A stretch of DNA of 64,000 nt, taken from positions 202,822,726 through 202,886,725 of the forward strand of contig NC_080673.1 in assembly GCF_030445035.2 (NCBI RefSeq), in the 5' to 3' direction. A model generated the notes under the pieces. It was not told where the DNA came from. It did no database searches and saw nothing but the letters and a program-made list of their open reading frames with translations. This DNA comes from Dasypus novemcinctus (Eukaryota > Chordata > Mammalia > Cingulata > Dasypodidae). Both the position numbers and the translations under genes were made by a program. Numbering within the stretch: the stretch's first letter is position 1; each line of letters opens with the position of its first letter. This document shows, one piece after another, positions 48,508 through 57,298 of the stretch.

Positions 48508-49449
48508 TGTTGCCAGATTTTCTCTAGGTTCTTGGCTATGTCACGAAAAAAAAAAAAGGAATTTAAGAACATGCCAGTTTAGTTAGCCTGGTAGTTTATT
48601 AAGAAAATGAGAGAAGAGAAATGAGAGAAAATAATGGATTATGGGTCCCAGATATGCTTGAGTGCTGGTCCAAGCAGAGAGAGGAAAAGGGGTTAAAAAA
48701 TAAAGGGGGGGGGTCAATTTAACTTTTGCACTTGCTTTTTAAACCATTTATTACCCCTCCCCTTGTTAATGTTGGGGGGAGGAGTCCCAGCTGTTTGCAG
48801 TTTTTTTTTGTTTTTTTTTTAAAGATTTATTTTTTATTTATTTAATTCCCCCCCTCCCCTGGTTGTCTGTTCTCTGTGTCTGTTTGCTGCGTCTTGTTTT
48901 TTTTTTCTTTGTCCACTTCTGTTGTCGTCAGCGGCACGGGAAGTGTGGGCGGCGCCATTCCTGGGCAGGCTGCTCTTTCTTTTCACGCTGGGCGGCTCTC
49001 CTCACGGGCGCACTCCTTGCGCGTGGGGCTCCCCCACGCGGGGGACACCCCTGCGTGGCACGGCACTCCTTGCGCACATCAGCGCTGCACATGGCCAGCT
49101 CCACACGGGTCAAGGAGGCCCGGGGTTTGAACCGCGGACCTCCCATATGGTAGACGGACGCCCTAACCACTGGGCCAAAGTCCGTTTCCCTGCAGTTTTG
49201 ATTGGTTACCCCACCCATCAATCTCCTGGGAGGGCCCAATGATAAGGCCACTTGAGAATATCCAGGGTTTGTCCATGATCCTGGATGAAATTCCGTTCTA
49301 AATGGAGGATTTTCCCGAGTTCTTCCAGCAGCTTCTGGGGGCTGGGGGGTCTTTCCCTCAGAGGATTTTCAGGTGATTCCATGGTGTTTCACAGCCATGG
49401 TTTTCTGCCAGGTCCCAGATTCCTCTTTCCACTCCCTAACTAGCCGGCT
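48508..49449 (-). mobile_element. Antisense solo LTR (family B) with nested DAS SINE
   Basis: This insertion splits ERV-L gag and is related to the LTR at 37089-37708. Both share, reading the + strand, TCTAGGTTCT near the left edge, GAGAAATG-GAGAAAATAA, a GATTGGT-ACCCCACCCATCAAT block and CTAACTAGCCGGCTT at the right. A DAS SINE with its own duplication fills 48806-49190. The flanking five bases are TGGTC on the left and TGGTG on the right, an imperfect TSD. Confidence 0.65.
48806..49190 (-). mobile_element. DAS-type SINE, internal-deletion form
   Basis: Reverse-oriented copy in the family B LTR. The TSD is TGCAGTTTT (48797-48805, 49191-49199). The same roughly 44-base deletion is present (junction near 48942). 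Confidence 0.93.
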
Positions 49450-50100
49450 TGGTGGCCGGGTGGCTGGAGAACACAGACCAGCCGATAGCCAACACGGCCT
49501 GAGGAAGAGACGCCAGGATTGCCCTGGTTGTGTAGATGAGAGGATCCAAAGGCCTAGAGAATTTGGAAAGTCAGAGTGGATTTTTCATCTAAGACCCATT
49601 TACCCACCCCCACAATGTTCAGAGGACACATCTTTCACCAGGACTGTGAGGAATAAACTTGTGAGACTAACTCCATCTTCCCTGAAGAGCTCTGCGGTTG
49701 CTCTTCTCTGTAGGTTGGATATCACTGTGGGGACCGGTGCCCCTGAACCGGGACCCGTAAGCACCGCGGGGATGACCGCGTGCGGGCCAGCAGAAGCGGC
49801 AGCGCTTAATCGCCAAAGACAAGGTGGGCCCGGCTGCCACAACAGACGGCAGAATCAAGAGTGAGTCGCGTAGACCTACGGCGCTGGCTAATAGATCATG
49901 AGGTACCTAGAAGTAAAGTAGATGGGCAGTCTACTGAATTCCTACTTGATCTGTATACGCAGAAGGTTCTAGGTCACATGAACAGAAGTCTAATTTAAAT
50001 TACAAAAATAGAGCATTATGGCCCTTTAATCAATCCCCAGACTTGGGAGAGTTTGCAGACCCAGAGCCTGTTGAGTGAGGGGATGGCCAGGTCCCCATGG
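49450..50100 (+). pseudogene. ERV-L gag fragment 2 (3' gag)
   Basis: Gag resumes after the antisense LTR. An open frame to 49864 includes SLKSSAVALLCRLDITVG, matching the C-terminal half of ERV-L Gag, and the tail is rich in Gln, Gly and Arg, like a nucleocapsid region. Stops and shifts follow to about 50100. Confidence 0.7.
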
Positions 50101-50230
50101 GGAAGGACCCTCTTACACTGCCAAAAATTTATGCTGTTAATCTTCCTCCCAGCCTTTCCCAAAGAGACCTAGAGCCTTTTATCAGGGTAACTGTGCATTA
50201 GGGAAAAGGAAACGATCAGACATTTCAGGA

Positions 50231-50470
50231 TTGTTAGACACTGGCTCAGAAGTGACATTAATTCCAGGAGACCCAAAACGTCACTGTGGTCCACCGGTCA
50301 GAGTACAGGCTAATGGAGATCAGGTGATTGATGGAGTTAGGTCAGGTCCATCTCAAAGTGGGTCCAGTGGGTCCCCTGGCCCATTCTGTGGTTATTTCCC
50401 CAGTTGCAGAATGCATAATTGGAATAGACATACTCAGAACTGGCAGAATCCCGACATTGGATCCCTGACC
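50231..50470 (+). pseudogene. ERV-L protease remnant
   Basis: A retroviral aspartic protease is recognised from LLDTGSEVTLIPG at about 50231-50271, where DTG is the catalytic triad motif. A second protease block reading ECIIGIDI appears near 50408 in another frame, so at least one frameshift separates the active-site half from the C-terminal half. Confidence 0.8.
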
Positions 50471-50484
50471 TGTGGAGTGAGGGC

Positions 50485-51160
50485 TATAACGGTAGGAAAG
50501 GCCAAGTGGAAGCCACTAGACCTGCCCCTACCTAGCAAAATAGCAAATCAAAAGCAATACCGGATTCCTGGAGGGACTGCAGAGATTGCTGCCACCATCA
50601 AGGATGTGAAGGATGCAGGGTGGTGATTCCCACGTCCCCATTCAACTCTCCTACTTGGTCAGTGCAGAAAACAGATGGATCTTGGAGGATGAAGTAGACT
50701 GTTGTAAACTTAACCAGGTGGTGGGTGACTCCAATTGCAGCTGCTGTCCCAGATGTGGTATCAGTGCTTGAGCAAATCAACATGTCCCCTGGTACCTGGT
50801 TTGCAGCTACTGATCTGGCAAATGCTTTTTTCTCGATTGCCATTAGTAAGGACCACCAGAAACAGTTTGCTTTCAACTGGGAAGGCCAGCATTACACCTT
50901 CACTGTCCTGCCTCAGGGGTATATCAACTCTCTAACTCGATGTCATCATATTGTCCACAGGGACCTTGATCATCTCTCCCTCCCACAAGACATCACACTG
51001 GTCCATTATATTGATGATATCATGCTGATTGGACCTAGCAAGCTAGAAGCAGCAACTACTCTAGACTTATTGGTAAGGTATTTGCATATCAGAGGATGGG
51101 AGATAAATTCAACCAAAATACAGGGGCTTTCCACCTTGGTAAAATTTCTAGGTGTCGCTG
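50485..51160 (+). pseudogene. ERV-L reverse transcriptase remnant
   Basis: The RT fingers-palm region is spread over at least two frames. An in-frame TGA lies near 50624. The best frame (50725-51171) holds AATDLANAFFSI with the first catalytic Asp, the LPQGYINS motif and VHYIDDIMLIG, where YIDD is the polymerase active site. The frame ends at the thumb (VKFLGV), and RNase H is missing. Confidence 0.85.
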
Positions 51161-51171
51161 CTCCCTGGTGA

Positions 51172-51650
51172 CAGGTTGATTACATTGGACCACTTCCATC
51201 ATGGAAGGGGCAGCGCTTTGTTCTAATTGGAACGACACACACTGCAGATATGGGTTTGTCTTCCCTGCGTGCAATGCTTCTGGCAAAGCTACCGTCCATG
51301 GACTTACTGAAAGCCTTGTTCACTGCCACAGCATTCCACACAGCATTGCTCCTGATCAAGGAACCCATTTCCTAGCAAATGTGTGGAAATGGACACAGGC
51401 CCATGGCATTCACTGGTCTTACCAGGTTCTCCTCACCTTGAAGCAGCTGGATTGATAGAACAGTGAACTGGCATTTTGGATGCTCATTTATGGCACCAAC
51501 TAGGTGGCAATACCTGGCAGGGCTGGGGCAGTGTTCTCCAGGAGGCTGTGTAAGCTCTAAATCAGCGTCCACTCTATGGTGCTGTTTCTTCCATAGCCAG
51601 GATTCTCAGGCCCGGGAATCAAGGGGTGGAAATGGGAGTGGCCCCACTCA
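51172..51650 (+). pseudogene. ERV-L integrase core remnant
   Basis: The integrase catalytic core starts at about 51175 with DYIGPLP, which carries the first catalytic Asp. SIAPDQGTHF at about 51345, in a different frame, carries the second Asp. C-terminal integrase sequence follows (APTRWQYLAGLGQ and ALNQ-like context). The zinc-binding N-terminal domain is absent because the RT thumb joins the core directly. Confidence 0.75.
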
Positions 51651-51829
51651 CTATCACCCCTCGTAACCCACCTTTTGCTTCCGGTCCCTGCAACCTTAAG
51701 CTCTGCTGGCCTATAGGCCTTAGTTCCAAATGAAGGCACGCTGCCACCAGAAAACACAATTCCATTGAACTGGAAGTCAAACCTGCCCCCTGGCCATTTG
51801 GGGCTCCTCGTGCCTCTAAATCAACGAAG

Positions 51830-52080
51830 AATGGAATTACTGTACTGGCTGGGATGTTTGATCCTAACTCTCAAGAGGAAATAGGGCTGTATCTACATAA
51901 TGGGGGTAAAGAAGAGTTTGCCTGGAATACAGGAGATCCTCTAGGGCATCTCCTAGTACCGCCATACCCTGTGATTAAAGTCAATGGAAAATTGCAAAAA
52001 CCCAATCCAAGCAGGACTAACAATGACCCAGAAACTTCAGGAATGAAGGTTTGGATCACCCACCAGGCAAAGAACCACAG
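51830..52080 (+). pseudogene. ERV-L dUTPase remnant
   Basis: The frame from 51854 reads MFDPNSQEEIGLYLHNGGKE and then NTGDPLGHLLV. This matches the dUTPase domain that ERV-L elements carry downstream of integrase, an arrangement that separates ERV-L from most other vertebrate ERVs. It ends at a stop at 52117, and no envelope frame follows. Confidence 0.7.
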
Positions 52081-52496
52081 CCAGCTGAGGGGCTCGCTGA
52101 GGGTAACAGGAACATGAGCGGGTAGTGGAAAATGGTAGTGATAAACACAAACCATGCGACCAGTTGCAGAGATGAGGTCATGACTATGTTTTCCTGTTTT
52201 AAGTAGGTTTGTGTACGTACATAAAACGAATATCTTTGCTTTCTTCCTTATTCCTTTATCATATGACTAAGTTGTGTTAGTTTCATGTTGTAGTATGTAT
52301 GGAATAGGCTATCAAGTTTAAGAGTGCATTTTACCCAAGGACTTGTACCCCATTCTGAAGAGATTTAGTGCATTTCTGGTTGTAGGCAGGACAGTTGAGT
52401 ATCGTTAGGTGAAAAATCTGTTGTTGTTTTTTATTTAGAGATTAAGTGCAGTTTAAGGTGATGCGTACGGTTATCCGGTTGGCTGCTGTGGTTAGG
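52081..52496 (+). other. ERV-L 3' internal region without env
   Basis: AT-rich, stop-filled sequence between the dUTPase remnant and the 3' LTR. No env, transmembrane or heptad-repeat coding signal is seen. Confidence 0.5.
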
Positions 52497-52930
52497 TTCA
52501 TGCGTCAAGGGGGCCAGTGGACGGTGTCCAGTTGTTTGGTCAGTCAAGCCCTGGCCTGATTGTTACTGTGGGGACATTTCATGGACTTAAATCATCAGTC
52601 AGATGATTGCATCTATGACAGATGACATCTATAATCGACTGAGGAGATTTCCTCAACAATGAGCGATGTCTCATCCAATCAACTGAAGGCTGTAAAAGGA
52701 GAAGCGATGATCTCAGCAGTCAGATGAGAGAACTTCCGTCTGCTTCAGCCAGCCGCTTCTCCCAGGGAATTCATCAGAATCCTTCATGTAGGAAAAAAAA
52801 TAAAATCCTTCATTGGAGTTCCCAACTTGTGGCCCGCTCTACGGAATCTGGACTTGGGCATCCCCACAGTCGCGTGAGACCATTTTATAAAATCACCCTG
52901 CGCATTTTGCTTCCCTACCTGACTAATCCC
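52497..52930 (+). repeat. ERV-L 3' LTR (MLT2-like)
   Basis: It starts TGTGGTTAGGTTCATG, matches the 5' LTR along its length and ends GACTAATCCC (family ends usually GACTAATACA). GTGGC follows at once. A 16-base A-rich insert flanked by AATCCTTCAT repeats sits at 52788-52803. Confidence 0.8.
52788..52803 (+). mobile_element. 16-bp A-rich retroposition footprint
   Basis: GTAGGAAAAAAAATAA sits between two copies of AATCCTTCAT (52778-52787 and 52804-52813) in the ERV-L 3' LTR. The 5' LTR has no such insert at this point. It looks like a retroposon insertion that kept only its tail. Confidence 0.6.
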
Positions 52931-53759
52931 GTGGCTTAGTAGAAGTGTCGTGCGGTTTGGAGGCCAGAAGCTGACATCGTGTCGGCAGAGCAGTGCTCCC
53001 TCTGAAACTTGCAGGCGAGGGTCCTTCCTGGCCCTCCAGCTCTGGGGTTTGCCGGTCCCCCTCCGTGCCCCCTGGTTTGCGGCCACAGGACCTCGCCGGC
53101 ACTTGGACTTCTCCCTCCTGGGTGTGTCCAAGTTTCCCTCCAGAACCACGGTTCGGGCGCTGCTGGAGAGTGCCAGAGACCCAGCCAAGTGGCTCTCAGC
53201 AGTGAACCCCAAGCCCCAGATGGAGGGGGCTCCAGGCAAACGCGTGCCCTGAGAGGCTGCGCCCGAGACCGCACCCCCCACGGGTGAGCAGGAGTGCATC
53301 AAAGTGCATTTTCTCTCTTAAGTCCCAGCTCCTTATTATCAGGCCCATTTAATGGAGCTGGAGCTGCGACATACTGCCCCAGCTTCCCACCCTGCCACCC
53401 CCACCTAATTCTAGAATTTCCAGTCTTGGCTCTTCCACCAGCCGTGAAACCACGGGCAAGTCAAGTACTGTCTCCCAAAGCCGGGTTTCCCCCTAGAAAG
53501 GAGATAACTCCCATGAGGAGCCGGGTTGGGGAGCAACCAGAGGGACAGGGCACACCTGAGGATACTCCTGGAGGCCGAGCTCCTGAGCTAAGCGGTCAGT
53601 GCCGGCTTTGGAGGCCAGGAGCTGCGGAAAAGGAAACGATGTGTAGGTAAGCGGAGTGGAAAAGGCTGAGAGAGGCACAGCCATTGGCTTAGGCGGGATC
53701 TGGCAGGCTTCCAGGAGGAGGTGGCCTTTCTAATTCAGCATATAGGATGGACAGGGCAG
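52931..53759. other. Pre-existing sequence flanking the ERV-L and MAN2B2 upstream region
   Basis: GTGGCTTAGTAG...TTTGGAGGCCAGAAGC after the provirus joins with CGCAAACAGGGTGGC before it, giving a pattern common in antisense mammal-wide LTRs, so the ERV-L probably landed in an older repeat. From about 53160 to 53760 the sequence is unique-looking. Confidence 0.5.
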
Positions 53760-53937
53760 AGGGCAAAGTGGCAACGAGCAAGGCCACCAGCCGCCGCCTC
53801 GGCACTGGCGACGGCAGCCCTGCGCGTCCCGCACCGCCCCCTGGCACCGCGGCCTCTGGGCCCGCCCCTCGGACCCGGAAGTCCGCCCGCGCCCGTCGCC
53901 GCGGAGCCGCCGGGAGCGCGTCCTCGCCGCCGCGGGG
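53760..53937 (+). promoter_or_regulatory. MAN2B2: MAN2B2 CpG-rich promoter and 5' UTR
   Basis: CpG density rises sharply from about 53790 and stays high through exon 1 to about 54110, unlike the flanks. A GC-box-like GGGCCCGCCCCTC lies near 53857, and an ETS/GABP-type ACCCGGAAGT lies at about 53873. No TATA box is evident. This is the usual layout of a housekeeping lysosomal-enzyme promoter. The transcription start cannot be fixed from sequence, but the ETS site about 60 bases upstream of the ATG suggests a short 5' UTR. Confidence 0.7.
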
Positions 53938-54075
53938 ATGGGGCCGCTGCGCCCGCTGCCGCTGCTCGCGCTGCTCGCGTGGCTGCTGCCGCGGGGGGCT
54001 CGGCCCGCGGGCCCCATCCGGGCCTTCGTGGTGCCCCACAGCCACATGGACGTGGGCTGGGTCTACACGGTCCAG
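53938..54075 (+). CDS. MAN2B2: MAN2B2 coding exon 1 (alpha-mannosidase 2B2, N-terminus)
   Basis: This exon encodes residues 1-46 of a glycoside hydrolase family 38 alpha-mannosidase, a secreted/lysosomal enzyme known to trim mannose from N-glycans, including the core alpha-1,6 mannose. Residues 1 to about 24 form a signal peptide: a short basic start, a Leu/Ala-rich core and small residues near the end. After it comes the family's first catalytic-domain strand with HSHMDVGW; H36 and D38 correspond to the zinc-binding His and Asp of GH38 enzymes. The ATG has G at -3 and G at +4. The exon ends in CAG before GTGGGT, a phase-0 donor. The match is from recognition of the family sequence. The other zinc ligands and the nucleophile lie in exons outside the window. 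Confidence 0.95.
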
Positions 54076-55039
54076 GTGGGTGGCCGCGCGCCCCTTCCCG
54101 AAGCTTCCCTCCCTGGCCTCTGCGCTGGCGGCCCAGCGGGGTCCCCGGTGGGGGGCTCTGCGTCCCTCCCGCCTCCCGGGGCTGGCGGCGGAGGTGGGCC
54201 TGGGTTCAAGCTCTGCCCATGGACCGGTTGAGTGGCTTGTCCTCCTGGGACTGGGCTCTTCCTGTCCCTGAGCCTCAGTTTCCCCCTCTGTGCTAGGGAC
54301 AGTTGTCGGCAGCTGAGGTCAGACGGAGGGAGCCTTGGCCTTAGAGTGCTCGGCTGTCACAGTCCTGGTCTGGGGGGCCCGGGGCAAGTCCACCCCCTTT
54401 CTGGGCCTCAGTTTCCCCTTATTTGGGGTGGTACTTTGGATGGGTCCTTGTGTTCCCAACTGGGGAGGGGAGTGGAAACCCAGGAGTAGGGGTCCCCAGT
54501 GTGGGGTTGGAGAGGGGTGATCTGTTTCCCAGGAAAGCCTGGGCAGGAGGGGTGGGACTGGGGGTCACGGGGCTGCAGGGGACCCCGGGAAGTGGGCCAG
54601 GCAAGTTCATTCCACAAGCATTCCCCAAGGTTGGACCTGTGCCCCTCCAGCTTCTGCTCCGACCTTGGGCAGGGGGCGTTGCTTCCCGAGCCTCAGTTTC
54701 CCCATCTGCGAAGTGAGAACAGCAAACCCTGGGGATGCCTGGTGGCTGCAGGAGAGGTGGGATTCCAGGCCCGGCACCCGGGGGCTGCTGGGGCCCCTAG
54801 GCCTGGTCTGACCTGGCGCGGCAGGGGTTCCCAGGGTGGCCGGGAGCTGGTCTCCAAGTTCTGCAAAGCACACCCGGGCTGCGTTCTCCACCTCTCCTCT
54901 GCCCCTTCAGCATGGGGGGAAGGAGGAACCTGCATCGTCGTCATCTCTGTAAACCCCCGGAGGTGTGAGCCGAGGCCTGTAGCAACGCAGTCCCCGAAAC
55001 TGAAGGAAGGAAGCAGAATTCCCTCCCCCCGCCACCTTC

Positions 55040-55420
55040 CCCTGCCTCGCTCCTCCCCTGGCTGCACTCCACCCTGCCAGTCTGGCCTCCCTGCTGTTCC
55101 TCCTGTGGCCTAGCCTTTGCACTGGCTGTTCCCCCGGCCGAACTGCTTTCCTCCTGGCCATTGGCGAGCCTCTGCCCTCCCTTTGGAGGCCAAAAGCCAC
55201 TGTCTGGGCAAGGCCTTCCCCAGCAACCATCTCCTTCCCTCCTCTATGTTTTTCTCCTTAGCACTTGTCACCCACTTTGTACCAAGCGTAGATTTTACCT
55301 CCTAGGGTTTCCCCACTAGAACTGAAGCTCCACAGGGCACTGCCTTCGTCTGTCTTTTTCACTGCACCTGACACAGAGCAGGTGTCCCAGGAGCATGTGG
55401 CAAACAGCTGAACGACAAGA
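55040..55420 (+). mobile_element. L2-like segment in MAN2B2 intron 1
   Basis: GCCTTTGCACTGGCTGTTCC, GAACTGAAGCTCCACAGGGC and CTGACACAGAGCAGG are L2 landmarks. Confidence 0.7.
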
Positions 55421-55581
55421 TGCAAAAGCAAAAGAGAGGAAAGCCTGATTCTCTTAGGCTTCTGGGGCAGGGAAGGGGCTTTTCTTACCCCAGGCCTCCT
55501 CGAGCTCTTCTGGAACGAGGAAGGAAACTGTGGCTGGAACAACTGCGCAGAGGACCCTCGTGAGCCAGTAGCTGCATTTTA

Positions 55582-55998
55582 TTTTATTTTTTATTTTTTT
55601 AAAGATTTATTTTTTATTTATTTCTCTCCCTTCCCCCCCCCCCCCCAGTTGTCTGCTCTCCGTGTCCATTCACTGTGTGTTCTTCTGTGTGTCTGCTTGT
55701 ATTCTTGTCAGCAGCACTGGGAAACTGTGTCTCTTATTGTTGCGTCATCTTGCTGCATCAGCTCTCCATGTGTGCAGGGCCGCTCCTGGGCAGGCTGCAC
55801 TTTTTTCACATGGGGCGGCTCTCCTTGCAGGGCACTCTCCTTGTGCATGGGGCTCCCTTATGCAGGGGACACCCCTGTGTAACACGGCACTCCTTATGCG
55901 CATCAGCACTGCACATGGGCCAGCTCACTACACTGGCCAAGAGGCCCTGGGTTTGAACCCTGGACCCTCCATATGGTAGATGGATGCTCTGTCAGTTG
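55582..55998 (-). mobile_element. DAS-type SINE in MAN2B2 intron 1, antisense
   Basis: Reverse-oriented copy with a 12-bp TSD AGCTGCATTTTA (55570-55581, 55999-56010). Confidence 0.94.
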
Positions 55999-56023
55999 AG
56001 CTGCATTTTAAAGAGAGAGGCAG

Positions 56024-56381
56024 GGAAGCAGACGTGGCTCAACTGATAGAGCGTCAATCCATCATATGGAGGGTCCAGGGTTTGATTCCCAGAGCCTCCT
56101 GACCCGTGTGGTGAGCTGGCCGACGTGCAGTGCTGCCACGCACAAGGAGTGCCGTGCTATGCACGGGTGCCCCTGAATAGAAGTTCCCCACGCACAAGGA
56201 GTGCGCCACACACACGGAGACCTGATGCAGCAAGATGACGCAGCAAAAAGAGACGCAGTTTCCCAGTGCTGCCTGACAATGCAAGTGGACGCAGAAGCAC
56301 ACACAGCGAATGGACACAGAGCAGACAACGGCGGGGAAGGGGAGAGAAATAAATAAAATAAATCTTAAAAAAAAAAAAGGG
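56024..56381 (+). mobile_element. DAS-type SINE in MAN2B2 intron 1, sense
   Basis: It lies 25 bases from the preceding antisense copy. The TSD is AGAGAGAGGCAG (56012-56023, 56382-56393). The body has a few deletions. Confidence 0.94.
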
Positions 56382-57151
56382 AGAGAGAGGCAGGAAGAGG
56401 ATTGGATGCTGAGTGTGAAATCCGGTCCTGGGGTGCGTTTGGTGGCTTTGGGGGTGGCGATCCCCACGGAGAGAGACAGTTTAAGGGCTGGGAAGTGAGC
56501 CTTTCCCCCAGTTTACAGAGGAGGAAGCTCAGGCCCGCAAGGGCCGGCGCCTTACCCAGGGTCGCTCTGGAAGAGCCCTCGTGCCTGCTGGCTGCCAGGA
56601 CCCTTTCCATTCACTAGTGAGCATCTCCGGGCCCCCTCCGTGTGCGGGACACTGGACGTCTGGAACAGCAGCAGCAGTGGCTCAGAAGCAGCCGTGGCTC
56701 CAGCCCTGGGACTCCCGTCCGGTGGGGGAAGCGGGCAGTAAGACCCACAGGGCCTCTCACGCACCTCCCATTTCCCGCTTCATGTTTGGGCCAGTGCAGG
56801 CCTGTTTGGGATCCCCGGCTGGGCCATGCCCCCGGCTCACCCCTCGGGCCTTATGGTGCCATCCCCCGTTGTCACCTCCTCTGGAAGCCGTCCCTGGACT
56901 GCGCTGGGCCGCTGCGTCCCTCTGCTGGCGTCGTGCGCCCCTGTCCGTTTCCACCTCTCTTCTCTGTAGGGCGCGTTGGCATCAGGTGGGAGAGCCGTGC
57001 CGGCCTCTCTGTCCACAGCCCTTGCTCGTCCATGGGTGCGGGAAGTGGGAACCGCCTCCTGGGCCAGGCAGGCCCCCTGGATTTTACTCTCCGGCCCTCG
57101 GGGTGCTCCGAAGCCCTCGCTGAGGCTGGTGTGCGGTGTCCCCGTCCCCAG

Positions 57152-57298
57152 GAGAGCATGCGGGCGTACGCGGCCAACGTCTACAGCTCCGTGGTGGAAG
57201 AGCTGGCCCGCGGGCCGCGGCGCCGCTTCATCGCCGTCGAGCAGGAGTTCTTCCGGCTCTGGTGGGGGCGCGTCGCCTCGGACGAGCAGAAATGCCAG
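57152..57298 (+). CDS. MAN2B2: MAN2B2 coding exon 2
   Basis: This 147-base exon (49 codons, phase 0 at both ends) encodes residues 47-95 of the GH38 catalytic domain. It begins [11 protein letters not shown], continues through VEELARG and contains the typical [13 protein letters not shown] stretch of family members. The acceptor is a pyrimidine-rich tract ending CCCCAG at 57151, and the donor is CAG before GTGACA. The reading frame joins exon 1 and exon 3 without a shift. Residue 94 is Cys, where the human protein as I recall it has Tyr. CpG content is high for an internal exon. Confidence 0.95.

Larger units (their letters stand above)
45869..52930 (+). mobile_element. ERV-L-type endogenous provirus, defective, with 5-bp TSD
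   Basis: Two related LTRs in the same orientation (45869-46909 including inserted SINEs; 52497-52930) flank gag, protease, RT, integrase and dUTPase remnants in ERV-L order. The bases just outside are GTGGC at 45864-45868 and GTGGC at 52931-52935, a perfect 5-bp target-site duplication of the length ERV-L elements make. No envelope gene is seen, as is usual for ERV-L. The element is dead: frames are broken, part of pol is deleted and four other retroelements have inserted. Its old state and MLT2-like LTR suggest insertion in an early placental ancestor (inference). Confidence 0.85.
54076..57151 (+). other. MAN2B2: MAN2B2 intron 1
   Basis: The intron is 3,076 bases with GT-AG ends. It contains MIR-like fragments (about 54205-54300 and 54650-54730), an L2-like 3' segment (about 55040-55420) and two DAS SINEs in opposite orientation only 25 bases apart (55582-55998 and 56024-56381). 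The last 500 bases are GC-rich and run straight into exon 2. Confidence 0.85.
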
